DNA of 32,506 nt from the NCBI GenBank assembly GCA_003457135.1, contig DMSQ01000086.1, positions 1 through 32,506 of the forward strand, read 5' to 3'. The notes under the pieces are model-generated. The model was not told where the DNA came from. It worked only from the letters and a program-made list of their open reading frames with translations, and ran no database searches. Positions 24,846-32,506 of the stretch are shown here, piece after piece (position 1 is the first letter of the stretch; every line of letters starts with the position of its first letter). This stretch comes from Prolixibacteraceae bacterium (GTDB lineage Bacteria > Bacteroidota > Bacteroidia > Bacteroidales > Prolixibacteraceae). A program made the position numbers and the translations under genes.

Positions 24846-26261
24846 TTAATGTTTTCTTCCGAACAGAAAATTCATTCCAAAACGTGCATTTACAAACTCG
24901 GCTTTTGCCGGGTCGTTCAAGGCCATCAGGTTGTCGCTTACCAGATACAACTGCATAAATCCTAAACGAAGCGCCACGCCAAGACCAAGATTATTGTTCG
25001 AATTACCAATCATGGAATAGCTGCCGGTCAGACTGAAGAAATTGCCCAACAGGGCATTTGCTGAAAAAGTAAGCGTGTTACGGCTGATGGTTGCATTTTG
25101 ATAAAGGCAGTCGAGTACTCCAAGGCTAAAATGATTGTTTACAGAAAAAGTTCCCCCTAAATAGATTTTGGTTGGCAGGCTCATATCAAAAGCTTCCGCA
25201 TTAAATTCACTCTTTGCAGGATTGAAATTGCTTTTCAACTTTTCCAGTTCAGCATCGGCCAAATCGCCCGGATCGACATAATCAGATTTCGATTCGTCGA
25301 GAGAATGCGAAAAATCAATCCCTTCCCATTTGTAGCTGGAAGCATGATCCAGGTTAATGTTTTCTTTTTTGAACGAGATTTTCCCGACATCAATAATACT
25401 TCCTGAAAAAGTAATCCTTGGGGTAAGCTTATAAACAGCGCCCAGATCGAAGGCCATTCCCATATTTCCTGTTTGAGTCAAATAGTTAACGGGATCAATA
25501 TTTTCAGTATTCATATCGGTGAAATAATTGTCGGCATCAAATTCAATCTCATCCAACGAAACCGGCCCTGAAATATTTACATTCATGTCCGTTTTTAAAT
25601 TCAGGTATGAACCATTGGCCGCAGTTTCTACCTGCAAATTCATCTGATTAGTCTGAACGGCCATTTTCCCGAATAAAATTTTCGCTTTTGCCCCAACCGA
25701 TAATTTTTTTCCTATCACATCTCTTGAATATCCAAACGCAAATTCGCTGTAATGGTAGGCGTTCACATTCAAATTGCCCAGATCAAAATTCTTTCCCATG
25801 TAAGGAGCATTTCCATCTTTCAGAAAAGTAATCAGGCTTTTACCGAATGTAAACTGTGCCATCTCTTTTTCTGTAATTCCAATGCTGAAGAACGATTTTT
25901 TACCCCGGATGCCCAGGTAAAAAAGAGGCATACTAAAATGTTGCCGAAAAGAATTTGTTTCGCTAAGCGAATTATGAAACCCGTCAATATCCAGAACCAG
26001 TGAATCGGCCAGGCTTCCGGTACCTTTATGGATCAGGTCGTTGAAGGCAAAATCGCTGCTGAAGTCAAAATACATTCCGGACAAACCCGGCAATCCGATT
26101 ACAACTTTACTCGAATCGTTGTGCAGTGCCGGATTTTGCAAATCGGACTGAGGCATTCCTTTCATAAATTGCAAGGTCGTGCTTTCCTGCGCTGAAACCA
26201 GTGAAATGCTAACCAGTAAAATAAATGCTGTTATTCCTATATTAGATTTTATATTTTTCAT
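24846..26261 (-). CDS. DUF5723-family outer-membrane protein
   Basis: 471-residue protein with a Sec signal peptide to about 24 (SLVSAQ), then SDLQNPALHND and VIGLPGLSGMYFDF, blocks seen in DUF5723 proteins of Bacteroidota, which are predicted outer-membrane beta-barrels related in fold to PorV/PorP-like proteins. The rest alternates short amphipathic strands with turns (GLGVALRLGFMQLYLVSDN near the end) and finishes with FGMNFLFGRKH, consistent with a barrel. It starts 12 bases after the stop of the 692-residue lipoprotein, so the two form an operon and may form an envelope complex. Biological role unknown. Confidence 0.72.
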   Translation of the reverse strand: MKNIKSNIGITAFILLVSISLVSAQESTTLQFMKGMPQSDLQNPALHNDSSKVVIGLPGLSGMYFDFSSDFAFNDLIHKGTGSLADSLVLDIDGFHNSLSETNSFRQHFSMPLFYLGIRGKKSFFSIGITEKEMAQFTFGKSLITFLKDGNAPYMGKNFDLGNLNVNAYHYSEFAFGYSRDVIGKKLSVGAKAKILFGKMAVQTNQMNLQVETAANGSYLNLKTDMNVNISGPVSLDEIEFDADNYFTDMNTENIDPVNYLTQTGNMGMAFDLGAVYKLTPRITFSGSIIDVGKISFKKENINLDHASSYKWEGIDFSHSLDESKSDYVDPGDLADAELEKLKSNFNPAKSEFNAEAFDMSLPTKIYLGGTFSVNNHFSLGVLDCLYQNATISRNTLTFSANALLGNFFSLTGSYSMIGNSNNNLGLGVALRLGFMQLYLVSDNLMALNDPAKAEFVNARFGMNFLFGRKH

Positions 26262-26273
26262 TTCGGATGGTTT

Positions 26274-28352
26274 TTACAGGTTAACTTTTGCTTTGATTAC
26301 CACATTCAGATCGATCATGCTGTCAGAATAAAGGGAAGCTACGCCTGTACCTCCTGAAGGGGAGCTGATTGTACCTGAGAAAACTATTCCTTTTGCTTTC
26401 CGGAGGTTGTTCATTTCACTGGCATCGAGGCCAAATGATTGTGAGGTCTGGGTTGGGGTAATCACTCCCGAACTGCTTACCTGAGCGGCAGACAGGATTT
26501 TAGCTTTTTTTGATGATCCAATTTGCTTATTGCTGCCGTCGAGAAAGAAAAGCTGTACATCAACATCCAGCGGAATGCCATTTTTTGCATTGATAATTAA
26601 TTCGGCGCTTTCCACCTGATCGTAATCCTCACCCGAAATAGAAGAGGTATCCTTAAAGCTCATGTTGCTGATTTGTAATTCAATCGGCAGTTCCATCGCC
26701 AGATCAATTGAAAAAGCGGCATCTAAATCCAGAAAATTAGGATTTTGGGGCGTGACCACATTGCTCTTGTTAAAATCTGCCTTCCCGCTGTACGAAATCT
26801 GGCCGGATGGAGGCAGGGCAACAAAATTCACGATATTGGAGTTCTGCCTGTCGAAAACCATACTGCCTGTGGCAGTTCCGGCATTTATATTCGCCGGAAC
26901 AGGAATATCGAATGATGAAGGTGTTCTTGTTAATACCACTTTTTGCCCCAATTTGTTGGAAGCTGTTAAACCAAGTGCAAGGGAGGCTGGCATTCCGATT
27001 GAATTGTGAAAGATAAGTTCCAGTTTTGGATTGGCAAGTTTAAAGTTGCTGTCGATGTTATCGAGCATATCCACGTTCAAATCAAATTTGTTTGGGTCAA
27101 TCTGAATTGAGCGCTTGCCAAAATCTCCATGAACTGACTTGAATTCCAGGCTGGTAATTGTCATATCCAATTTAATCACATCGGTGGAAACATAATCAAC
27201 ATATCCTGTCGAACTGATTACCTGAATGTTGTAAGAGTATGGAACGCGGTTATAGGACACAATCGGATCAGAAGCAAAATTTAAGTTAGCTCCCGCTAAA
27301 TCGATTGTAACTGAGTTCCCGCTTAATGGAACACTTGCGGTAACAGGAATTCCGTTCTTCTTTACTTCAGGTAGGGTTAGGTTGATGGATCCGTTCACCT
27401 TTGATGTGTTGCTGATTTTGATACTCATTGTCCCTTTTTTAAGAACAGTAGCATAAGCCTTTAAATCGGGTTCAGGAAAAACAAAGTTTACTGTTCCGGA
27501 AGAACCCAGCATAGTTTGTGGTGGAATCTTAAGGTTTCCTTTCGAAATACTGGCATTTTTAAGGTCTATGTTCAATTTCAGACAATCCAACCGGTCAATA
27601 TATACCGGAGTAGTTGAACCTGGTGTTGAAAAACTCATTAATCGAAACTCAACATTATTGGATAACTGAATTCCGGCCAAATCTAAAGTTACTTTTGAAG
27701 TAGCATTGGGCGCGATATTATTAAAGACAATATCATCCTTTATTTTTCGGTTATACCCAAGGTCCCATAAACTTCCTTTAAAGGAAACAGCTACTTTCAG
27801 TTTGTTTTCCAGGGTAATTTCCAGGGAGCCTTTGGTTAACGTGACGCTTGTAAAATCGGGAATCTGAGCTATTTTATATGAATATGCCGGACCATTAAAT
27901 GAATATGAAGGAAATGGAACAGTCAGGCCATGAAATATGCCGACATCAATGGGCCCGCCTCCCGTTAATCCGCCCAGATCGGCAAGCGTAATGCTGCGGC
28001 TAATTGAGACGTTTCCGGGCTGAATGTCGCCAAGTAGTTTATCGCCTGAGGAAAAGCTCTGTTGAACCGGAAAGCTTAAAAGATCACGAACATTATATTT
28101 ATAGAGGTCGGTTTTTTTGTACATGATCTTAATCAATCCATTCGGATCTTTGGCAATCAAATCTTTGTTATCCCTATTTACCGATTGCAACAGATCCCAG
28201 ACAGAAATATGGGCTTTCGCAATAGGGGCAACCATTTCGGGGTTCAGGTTCACTTCGTCGGATAGCTTATCAAAATCGAAGCTCTCCAGATTACAACTAT
28301 TTGCAAGAAACAGAAGCCATACAGAACAAATCAGAACAAAAGGCTTTTTCAT
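26274..28352 (-). CDS. Large predicted lipoprotein of unknown function, partner of DUF5723 protein
   Basis: 692 residues with a lipoprotein signal (WLLFLANSC, C20 lipidated). After C20 comes NLESFDFDKLS, rich in Asp/Glu. The body is rich in beta-strand-like stretches, Ser/Thr/Asn and LDLAG/IDLAG repeats, and includes repeated blocks of the kind 'NxKLxVxVSFKGSLWDLG' and 'LELIFHNSIGMPASLALG', suggesting several immunoglobulin- or LEA2-like beta-sandwich domains in series. I do not recognise a catalytic motif. It is first in a two-gene unit with the DUF5723 gene, so a surface or periplasmic structural role is a reasonable guess, not more. Confidence 0.7.
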   Translation of the reverse strand: MKKPFVLICSVWLLFLANSCNLESFDFDKLSDEVNLNPEMVAPIAKAHISVWDLLQSVNRDNKDLIAKDPNGLIKIMYKKTDLYKYNVRDLLSFPVQQSFSSGDKLLGDIQPGNVSISRSITLADLGGLTGGGPIDVGIFHGLTVPFPSYSFNGPAYSYKIAQIPDFTSVTLTKGSLEITLENKLKVAVSFKGSLWDLGYNRKIKDDIVFNNIAPNATSKVTLDLAGIQLSNNVEFRLMSFSTPGSTTPVYIDRLDCLKLNIDLKNASISKGNLKIPPQTMLGSSGTVNFVFPEPDLKAYATVLKKGTMSIKISNTSKVNGSINLTLPEVKKNGIPVTASVPLSGNSVTIDLAGANLNFASDPIVSYNRVPYSYNIQVISSTGYVDYVSTDVIKLDMTITSLEFKSVHGDFGKRSIQIDPNKFDLNVDMLDNIDSNFKLANPKLELIFHNSIGMPASLALGLTASNKLGQKVVLTRTPSSFDIPVPANINAGTATGSMVFDRQNSNIVNFVALPPSGQISYSGKADFNKSNVVTPQNPNFLDLDAAFSIDLAMELPIELQISNMSFKDTSSISGEDYDQVESAELIINAKNGIPLDVDVQLFFLDGSNKQIGSSKKAKILSAAQVSSSGVITPTQTSQSFGLDASEMNNLRKAKGIVFSGTISSPSGGTGVASLYSDSMIDLNVVIKAKVNL

Positions 28353-28671
28353 TTTGAATATTTTGTGAGTTTATATTTCCATTCATCTTCAAGTCCTTGA
28401 GTATATCGAAGAAATTCAGTTGTCCGTACTGTAATTTTGAGTATTACCTGGGGCAAAACGAAAAATAAAACAAAGTTTGTGCCTGCAGGGACCAACCTGT
28501 CGCATTATTTCAGTCCAAATCTACTAAACATTTGATTATATAAGGATAATAGAAAAAATAGTAATAAAGAAAATTTATCTTTCAGGTAGAATGCCAGGAA
28601 AAGGGAATGAAAATATTATTGTATAACCGCATAAGTGTGCGAAAATGAGGTAATATAGACGATTCTAAACT

Positions 28672-28739
28672 GCTCTTCGGGATATGTCTGAAAGATCGCG
28701 AACGCTGATGCTGATTTTAGCTCTGGATTTATAATCCAG
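28672..28739 (+). repeat. REP-like repeat, copy 4, first hairpin broken
   Basis: Shares GCTCTTCGGGATATGTC and the GATNGCGAACG block with copy 3. The first hairpin has lost its 3' arm and part of the spacer (GCTGATT runs straight into TTAGC). The second hairpin is intact and stronger than elsewhere: CTGGATT/AATCCAG, loop TAT (28723-28739). Confidence 0.75.
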
Positions 28740-28861
28740 TCCTACAACATCGAATAAAAAATTCCCCAATTTTATGCCTGTGGGAATCAACAATAAAATA
28801 CCGGCAGGCTACGCCTTCTATCTGACTTTAATGATAGAGTAATGGATTGATGTTTTATCGT

Positions 28862-28888
28862 AAAAAAAAGCCCGGCACTTGGCCGGGC
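28862..28888 (-). terminator. Intrinsic terminator of the atp operon
   Basis: On the minus strand GCCCGGC, loop CAAGT, GCCGGGC (28870-28888) is followed by eight T, about 54 bases after the atpG stop. A second small palindrome GGGCTTCGAGCCC (28918-28930) lies between. Clear end of transcription for atpFHAG. Confidence 0.9.
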
Positions 28889-28941
28889 AACAGACATCCG
28901 ACAGGCGGAGCTGCAACGGGCTCGAAGCCCAATATTTTTGT

Positions 28942-29823
28942 CTATCCGTTCAGGGCCTCAGCTCCATTGGTCACTTCCAAAATAGCATTGGTAATGGCTG
29001 CCTGACGGGCTTTGTTAAAGGTCAAAGTCAATTCATCTATTAATTCTGAAGCATTATCAGTTGCCTTGTGCATGGCTGTCATGCGGGCGCCATGTTCGGC
29101 AGCATGAGAATCGAGTAAGGCTTTGTATAACTGAATCTTCAGCGATCTGGGAATCAATTCCTGAACGATGTGTTCCAATGAAGGCTCGAAAATGTAATTC
29201 CGGTTAATTCCTTTTTTCTTATCTGAAACTGCTGGTAAAACCGGTAAAAATTGTTCACTGACCAGTTCCTGCGAAGCCGCATTGATAAATTTATTATAAA
29301 CCAGTTCAACCCAGTCGTATTTGCCATTAACAAAATCTGCCATGATTGACTGGGCTACTTCGGAAACCTGATCGAAAGTCAGGTTATCGTACAAATAATT
29401 TTTATCGCCAACCGGTTGAAACTCAAAAGAACGAAGGACTTTTCCTCCCTGCTTTCCAATGACCAAAAAATGAACATGACCTGTATTCAGTTGTTTTTTA
29501 TATATGGTTTTAGCCATAAACATGGCTTTTTTTGCGATGTAGGAATTAAACCCGCCGCACAATCCGCGGTTTGAGCTAACCAGAACAATCAATACTTTTT
29601 CAGGATTTCGTTGAACGGTATAAACTGAACCTTCAGTATTCTCAAGTATCGAGCTTAAAGATGAAAGCAAATGGGCAAGTTTTCCGGCATAAGGACGAAT
29701 CTGCAAAATAGCATCCTGTGCCTTTTTAAGCTTGGCCGCCGATACCATTTTCATGGCGCTGGTCACCTGCCTGGTGGTTTTTACCGAAGTAATCCGAGTC
29801 CGTATTTCTTTTAAGTTGGCCAT
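28942..29823 (-). CDS. atpG: ATP synthase F1 gamma subunit
   Basis: Central rotating shaft of F1, 293 residues, near the usual length. The N-terminal helix (VTSAMKMVSAAKLKKAQ, about 21-37) and C-terminal helix (FNKARQAAITNAILEVTNGA, about 269-288) that form the coiled-coil axle are both well conserved, and the middle SSNRGLCGGFN block (88-98) is the expected Rossmann-like region. It lies 46 bases after atpA and is the last gene before the operon terminator. In E. coli atpD and atpC would follow. Here they do not, consistent with the split atp arrangement seen in Bacteroidota. Confidence 0.95.
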   Translation of the reverse strand: MANLKEIRTRITSVKTTRQVTSAMKMVSAAKLKKAQDAILQIRPYAGKLAHLLSSLSSILENTEGSVYTVQRNPEKVLIVLVSSNRGLCGGFNSYIAKKAMFMAKTIYKKQLNTGHVHFLVIGKQGGKVLRSFEFQPVGDKNYLYDNLTFDQVSEVAQSIMADFVNGKYDWVELVYNKFINAASQELVSEQFLPVLPAVSDKKKGINRNYIFEPSLEHIVQELIPRSLKIQLYKALLDSHAAEHGARMTAMHKATDNASELIDELTLTFNKARQAAITNAILEVTNGAEALNG

Positions 29824-29869
29824 TGCAAGTCAATGAATGAATTTTGTATTTCGTCGGGTACCATTACAA

Positions 29870-31450
29870 CTATTCCGAATATCTTCCGGCAACCTCGGCT
29901 GCTGCTTTTTCAATCGCCTGAGTTTCATTGTCAGACCATTTTCCGGCTTTCACCTGATCCAGTACGTTCCGATGCTGCATTTCCATCAATTCAAGAAAAT
30001 CGTGTTCAAACGCCTTCACTTTTTCGACCGGAATATTGCGTAAAAGCTCTTTTACCCCACAATAGATAATGGCTACCTGATGTTCAATTTTAAATGGAGC
30101 GTATTGTGGCTGTTTCAGGATTTCAACATTTTTGCGCCCTTTATCCAGTACCCTCATGGTAGCTGCATCCAAATCAGAACCGAATTTTGAGAATGCTTCC
30201 AGTTCACGGAACTGGGCCTGATCCAATTTCAGCGTTCCGGCAATCTTTTTCATGGATTTGATCTGTGCATTTCCCCCAACGCGCGAAACCGAAATACCAA
30301 CATTGATAGCCGGGCGGACTCCGGAGTTGAACAGGTTTGATTCGAGAAAAATCTGTCCGTCGGTAATTGAAATTACGTTGGTTGGGATGTAGGCTGATAC
30401 ATCGCCTGCCTGTGTTTCAATAATCGGCAAGGCGGTTAACGAGCCGCCACCTTTCACTTTGTCTTTCAGGCATTCGGGCAAATCGTTCATTTTAGCAGCC
30501 ATTTCGTCTGATTCAATAATCTTTGCTGCACGCTCGAGCAGGCGCGAATGCAAATAAAATACGTCGCCCGGATAAGCTTCGCGGCCTGGAGGGCGGCGCA
30601 GCAACAAGGAAACTTCGCGGTACGAAACCGCCTGTTTCGAAAGATCATCATAAATAATCAGGGCATCGCGTCCCGTATCGCGGAAAAATTCGCCAATGGC
30701 GGCGCCTGCATAAGGCGCATAAAACTGAAGTGCAGCCGGATCGGAAGCTGTAGCCATAACGATCACCGTATAAGCCATTGCACCATGCCTTTCAAGAGTA
30801 TGTGCGAGATTTGCCACGGTTGAACCTTTTTGTCCAATGGCAACATATATACAATAAACAGGTTCTCCTTTTTCAAAATTTTCGCGTTGATTGATAATGG
30901 TATCAATGGCGACAGCAGTTTTTCCGGTCTGACGGTCGCCAATAATCAATTCGCGTTGACCGCGCCCGATCGGGATCATCGCATCAATAGCTTTTAATCC
31001 GGTTTGCAAAGGTTGAAAAACAGGTTGCCTGAAAATTACCCCCGGAGCTTTACGCTCCAAAGGCATCACGAATTTTTCGCCCGTAATAACTCCTTTCCCA
31101 TCAATAGCTTCACCAAGTGTGTTGATAACCCGTCCGAGAAGGCCTTCGCCAACCTCGATTGAAGCCGTGCGACGAAGTCTCTTTACGGTATCGCCTTCCT
31201 TTATTTCTTTGGTAAGGCCCAGGATTACAGCGCCAACATTATCTTCTTCCAGGTTTAGAACAATTCCTTTTACTCCTGAATCAAATTCGATCATTTCGTT
31301 CGATTCAACATTTGAAAGGCCGTAAATACGGGCAATTCCATCTCCAACCTGAAGCACAATTCCTACTTCTTCCAATTCGACCTGACTTTTAAAGCCTTCA
31401 AGTTGTTGCCTGAGTATCATTGAAACTTCAGCAGGTTTTATATTTGCCAT
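29870..31450 (-). CDS. atpA: ATP synthase F1 alpha subunit
   Basis: Non-catalytic nucleotide-binding subunit of F1, 526 residues. Visible features are the N-terminal crown domain with VGDGIARIYGL (36-45), Walker A GDRQTGKT (171-178), Walker B ALIIYDD (263-269), the RRPPGREAYPGD loop (285-296) and the SVSRVGG segment with the arginine finger R390. There are no insertions or missing residues. It is 26 bases downstream of atpH. Housekeeping, membrane-associated at the cytoplasmic face. Confidence 0.97.
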   Translation of the reverse strand: MANIKPAEVSMILRQQLEGFKSQVELEEVGIVLQVGDGIARIYGLSNVESNEMIEFDSGVKGIVLNLEEDNVGAVILGLTKEIKEGDTVKRLRRTASIEVGEGLLGRVINTLGEAIDGKGVITGEKFVMPLERKAPGVIFRQPVFQPLQTGLKAIDAMIPIGRGQRELIIGDRQTGKTAVAIDTIINQRENFEKGEPVYCIYVAIGQKGSTVANLAHTLERHGAMAYTVIVMATASDPAALQFYAPYAGAAIGEFFRDTGRDALIIYDDLSKQAVSYREVSLLLRRPPGREAYPGDVFYLHSRLLERAAKIIESDEMAAKMNDLPECLKDKVKGGGSLTALPIIETQAGDVSAYIPTNVISITDGQIFLESNLFNSGVRPAINVGISVSRVGGNAQIKSMKKIAGTLKLDQAQFRELEAFSKFGSDLDAATMRVLDKGRKNVEILKQPQYAPFKIEHQVAIIYCGVKELLRNIPVEKVKAFEHDFLELMEMQHRNVLDQVKAGKWSDNETQAIEKAAAEVAGRYSE

Positions 31451-31476
31451 TTTATTCTGTTTTTTCTTTCGTTATT

Positions 31477-32025
31477 CTATTTCAATTCTGTTTGAAGCAA
31501 TTTCTCTTTTATTTTTTTTAATTGTGCCGATACACTGGCATCGTATTGTTTGTCCTCTACCCGAAGCACAAAACCACCAATTAATTCAGCATTAACTTTT
31601 TGGCTCAGTTCAACTTTGGCATTGAATTCAACTTCAAGTATCTGCTTTACCTGAATGATAACCGATTCATCCAGAGTTTGTGCGCTGGTAATAACTGCCG
31701 TTTTTATACCTTCCTCCTTACGGTATAAATCTTCCAGGTTCCTGAAAATTCCAGGGATGAATTTTTCGCGGTTGTTTTCGGCAATAAGTACCAGAAAATC
31801 GAGGGATAAATTATTTACCCGACCGGTAAAAATATTTTTGATTGCCTTAACCTTTTGGGAAGTTTTTACGATTGGGCTTTCGAGCATTAAATTAAAATCA
31901 ATGCTACCCGAACAAACATTAGCTATTAATCCGGCATCACTGCGGAGTTCTGTGGTTAGGCCCTTTTCTTTGGCCAACATAAAAAATGCCCTGGCGTAAC
32001 GAACGTTTATTTTACTTTGATCCAT
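31477..32025 (-). CDS. atpH: ATP synthase F1 delta subunit (OSCP)
   Basis: Stator subunit linking the b subunit to the top of F1, 182 residues, typical length. The N-terminal helical domain begins KINVRYARAFFMLAKEKG, the usual opening, and the C-terminal part contains AELIGGFVLRVEDKQYDAS (about 148-166), the conserved delta/OSCP signature with GG-F-x-x-R-V. It sits 4 bases after atpF, so translation is probably coupled. Confidence 0.93.
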   Translation of the reverse strand: MDQSKINVRYARAFFMLAKEKGLTTELRSDAGLIANVCSGSIDFNLMLESPIVKTSQKVKAIKNIFTGRVNNLSLDFLVLIAENNREKFIPGIFRNLEDLYRKEEGIKTAVITSAQTLDESVIIQVKQILEVEFNAKVELSQKVNAELIGGFVLRVEDKQYDASVSAQLKKIKEKLLQTELK

Positions 32026-32029
32026 ACAA

Positions 32030-32506
32030 TTATTTCAACTTCAGGTCTTTTAACAGGTCTTCAACCAATCTTTCCTGATCTTCGGGGTTTTCCAACTGTT
32101 TCCTGATAATTATTTCAGCAATCGTAACCGACAGTCCGGCAACTTGCTGCTTAATTTCATTAATGGCAGCAGATTTTTCTGCAACGATCTGTTGTTTTGC
32201 ATTCTCAATGCTTTTCAGGGTTTCGGCATTGGCCTGTATCTTGGCCCCGGCAACAATTTTATCTTTGATGTCGCGGGCTTCCTTCAGAATAATATCTTTT
32301 TCCCTTCGGGCTTCAGCAATAATCTGATCGTTACTGGCTTTTAATCCTGCAACTTCCTTTCGGGCTTTTTCGGCAGTATTCAAGGCATCTGAAATTGACT
32401 TTTCACGATCTTTCAATGCTTTCAAAATGGGTACCCAGGCAAACTTTTTCAGGATGAACAGAACAATCCCGAAAATAATGAGCATCCAAAATATTGTACC
32501 GTAATC
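32030..32506 (-). CDS. atpF: ATP synthase Fo b subunit, N-terminus cut by window edge
   Basis: Peripheral stalk subunit. An internal ATG at 32485 would give 151 residues, but the frame stays open to the window end and codes DYGTIFW just before it, matching the normal b-subunit start (PDYGTIFWMLIIF). The real start is therefore beyond 32506 and the gene is partial here only because of the window. One membrane helix (MLIIFGIVLFILKKFAWVP) is followed by a long charged coiled coil (about 25-125 of the visible part) for dimerisation and a C-terminal delta-binding segment. Confidence 0.93.
   Translation of the reverse strand, partial: DYGTIFWMLIIFGIVLFILKKFAWVPILKALKDREKSISDALNTAEKARKEVAGLKASNDQIIAEARREKDIILKEARDIKDKIVAGAKIQANAETLKSIENAKQQIVAEKSAAINEIKQQVAGLSVTIAEIIIRKQLENPEDQERLVEDLLKDLKLK

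Larger units (their letters stand above)
28353..28941. other. Intergenic stretch with repeat copy 4 and the atp terminator
   Basis: 589 bases with no supportable gene. It contains REP-like copy 4 (28672-28739) and the atp operon terminator (28862-28888). It also has two short blocks, around 28480-28508 (TGCCTGCAGGGACC then CCTGTCG) and 28773-28812, that faintly resemble the left arm of the MITE-like element at 7811 and could be eroded relatives. The rest is AT-rich. The promoter for the lipoprotein gene should be here, but I cannot place it. Confidence 0.55.

Noticed and set aside
23284..28739. CRISPR array from the repeated palindromes
   Set aside because: Only four copies, kilobases apart, in mixed orientation, without regular spacers or cas genes.
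28353..28941. tRNA or small RNA gene in the gap before atpG
   Set aside because: No cloverleaf or CCA-end pattern; the strong hairpin near 28870 is the minus-strand atp terminator.

Overview
The window looks like a chromosome segment from a Bacteroidota bacterium. The evidence is a SusC/SusD pair behind an ECF sigma factor and FecR anti-sigma factor, DUF4834- and DUF5723-type proteins, a promoter element of the Bacteroidota form TAnnTTTG, and weak use of Shine-Dalgarno sites. An order such as Marinilabiliales or Bacteroidales is a guess from gene style, not something I could test. Most genes lie on the minus strand, so the layout reads best from high to low coordinates.

Region A (about 46-18691) is a catabolic locus for small sugar-acid-like compounds. 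An ECF sigma factor (14287-14841), a FecR anti-sigma factor (13209-14198), an STN-domain SusC (9561-13058) and SusD (8037-9548) form a surface-sensing and uptake unit that ends in a strong terminator (7994-8023). Downstream, in the same direction, lies a tight seven-gene unit (7763 down to 46): RraA-like, enolase-superfamily dehydratase, RraA-like, enolase-superfamily dehydratase, RidA, a SelA-like PLP enzyme and an amidohydrolase. All seven carry Sec- or Tat-type export signals. Upstream are two enzymes without signals, a fumarylacetoacetase-fold 2-keto-3-deoxy-acid dehydratase (16520-17353) and an alpha-ketoglutarate-semialdehyde-type dehydrogenase (14929-16506). A divergent exported Gfo/Idh/MocA oxidoreductase (17573-18691) completes the set. 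The simplest reading is outer-membrane import, periplasmic dehydration and possible deamination to 2-keto-3-deoxy acids, then a cytoplasmic Weimberg-like end to 2-oxoglutarate. There are no glycoside hydrolases, polysaccharide lyases or inner-membrane transporters in the window, so the substrate is probably not a polymer.

Region B (18704-23145) holds a stand-alone TonB-dependent receptor beginning one base after glycyl-tRNA synthetase, and a small DUF4834 membrane protein.

Region C (23146-28941) is looser and repeat-rich. A 48-codon C-terminal remnant of an IS200-like REP-associated transposase (RAYT) lies between two oppositely oriented copies of a two-hairpin palindromic repeat. Two more copies lie at 24.5 and 28.7 kb. 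Between them are an unrecognised exported protein and a DUF5723/lipoprotein gene pair.

Region D (28942-32506) is the end of an ATP synthase operon, atpF (cut by the window edge), atpH, atpA and atpG, closed by a clear intrinsic terminator. atpD and atpC do not follow atpG.

The best candidates for something new are the fully exported sugar-acid/amino-acid-sugar pathway and the relic RAYT-REP unit with its scattered repeats.
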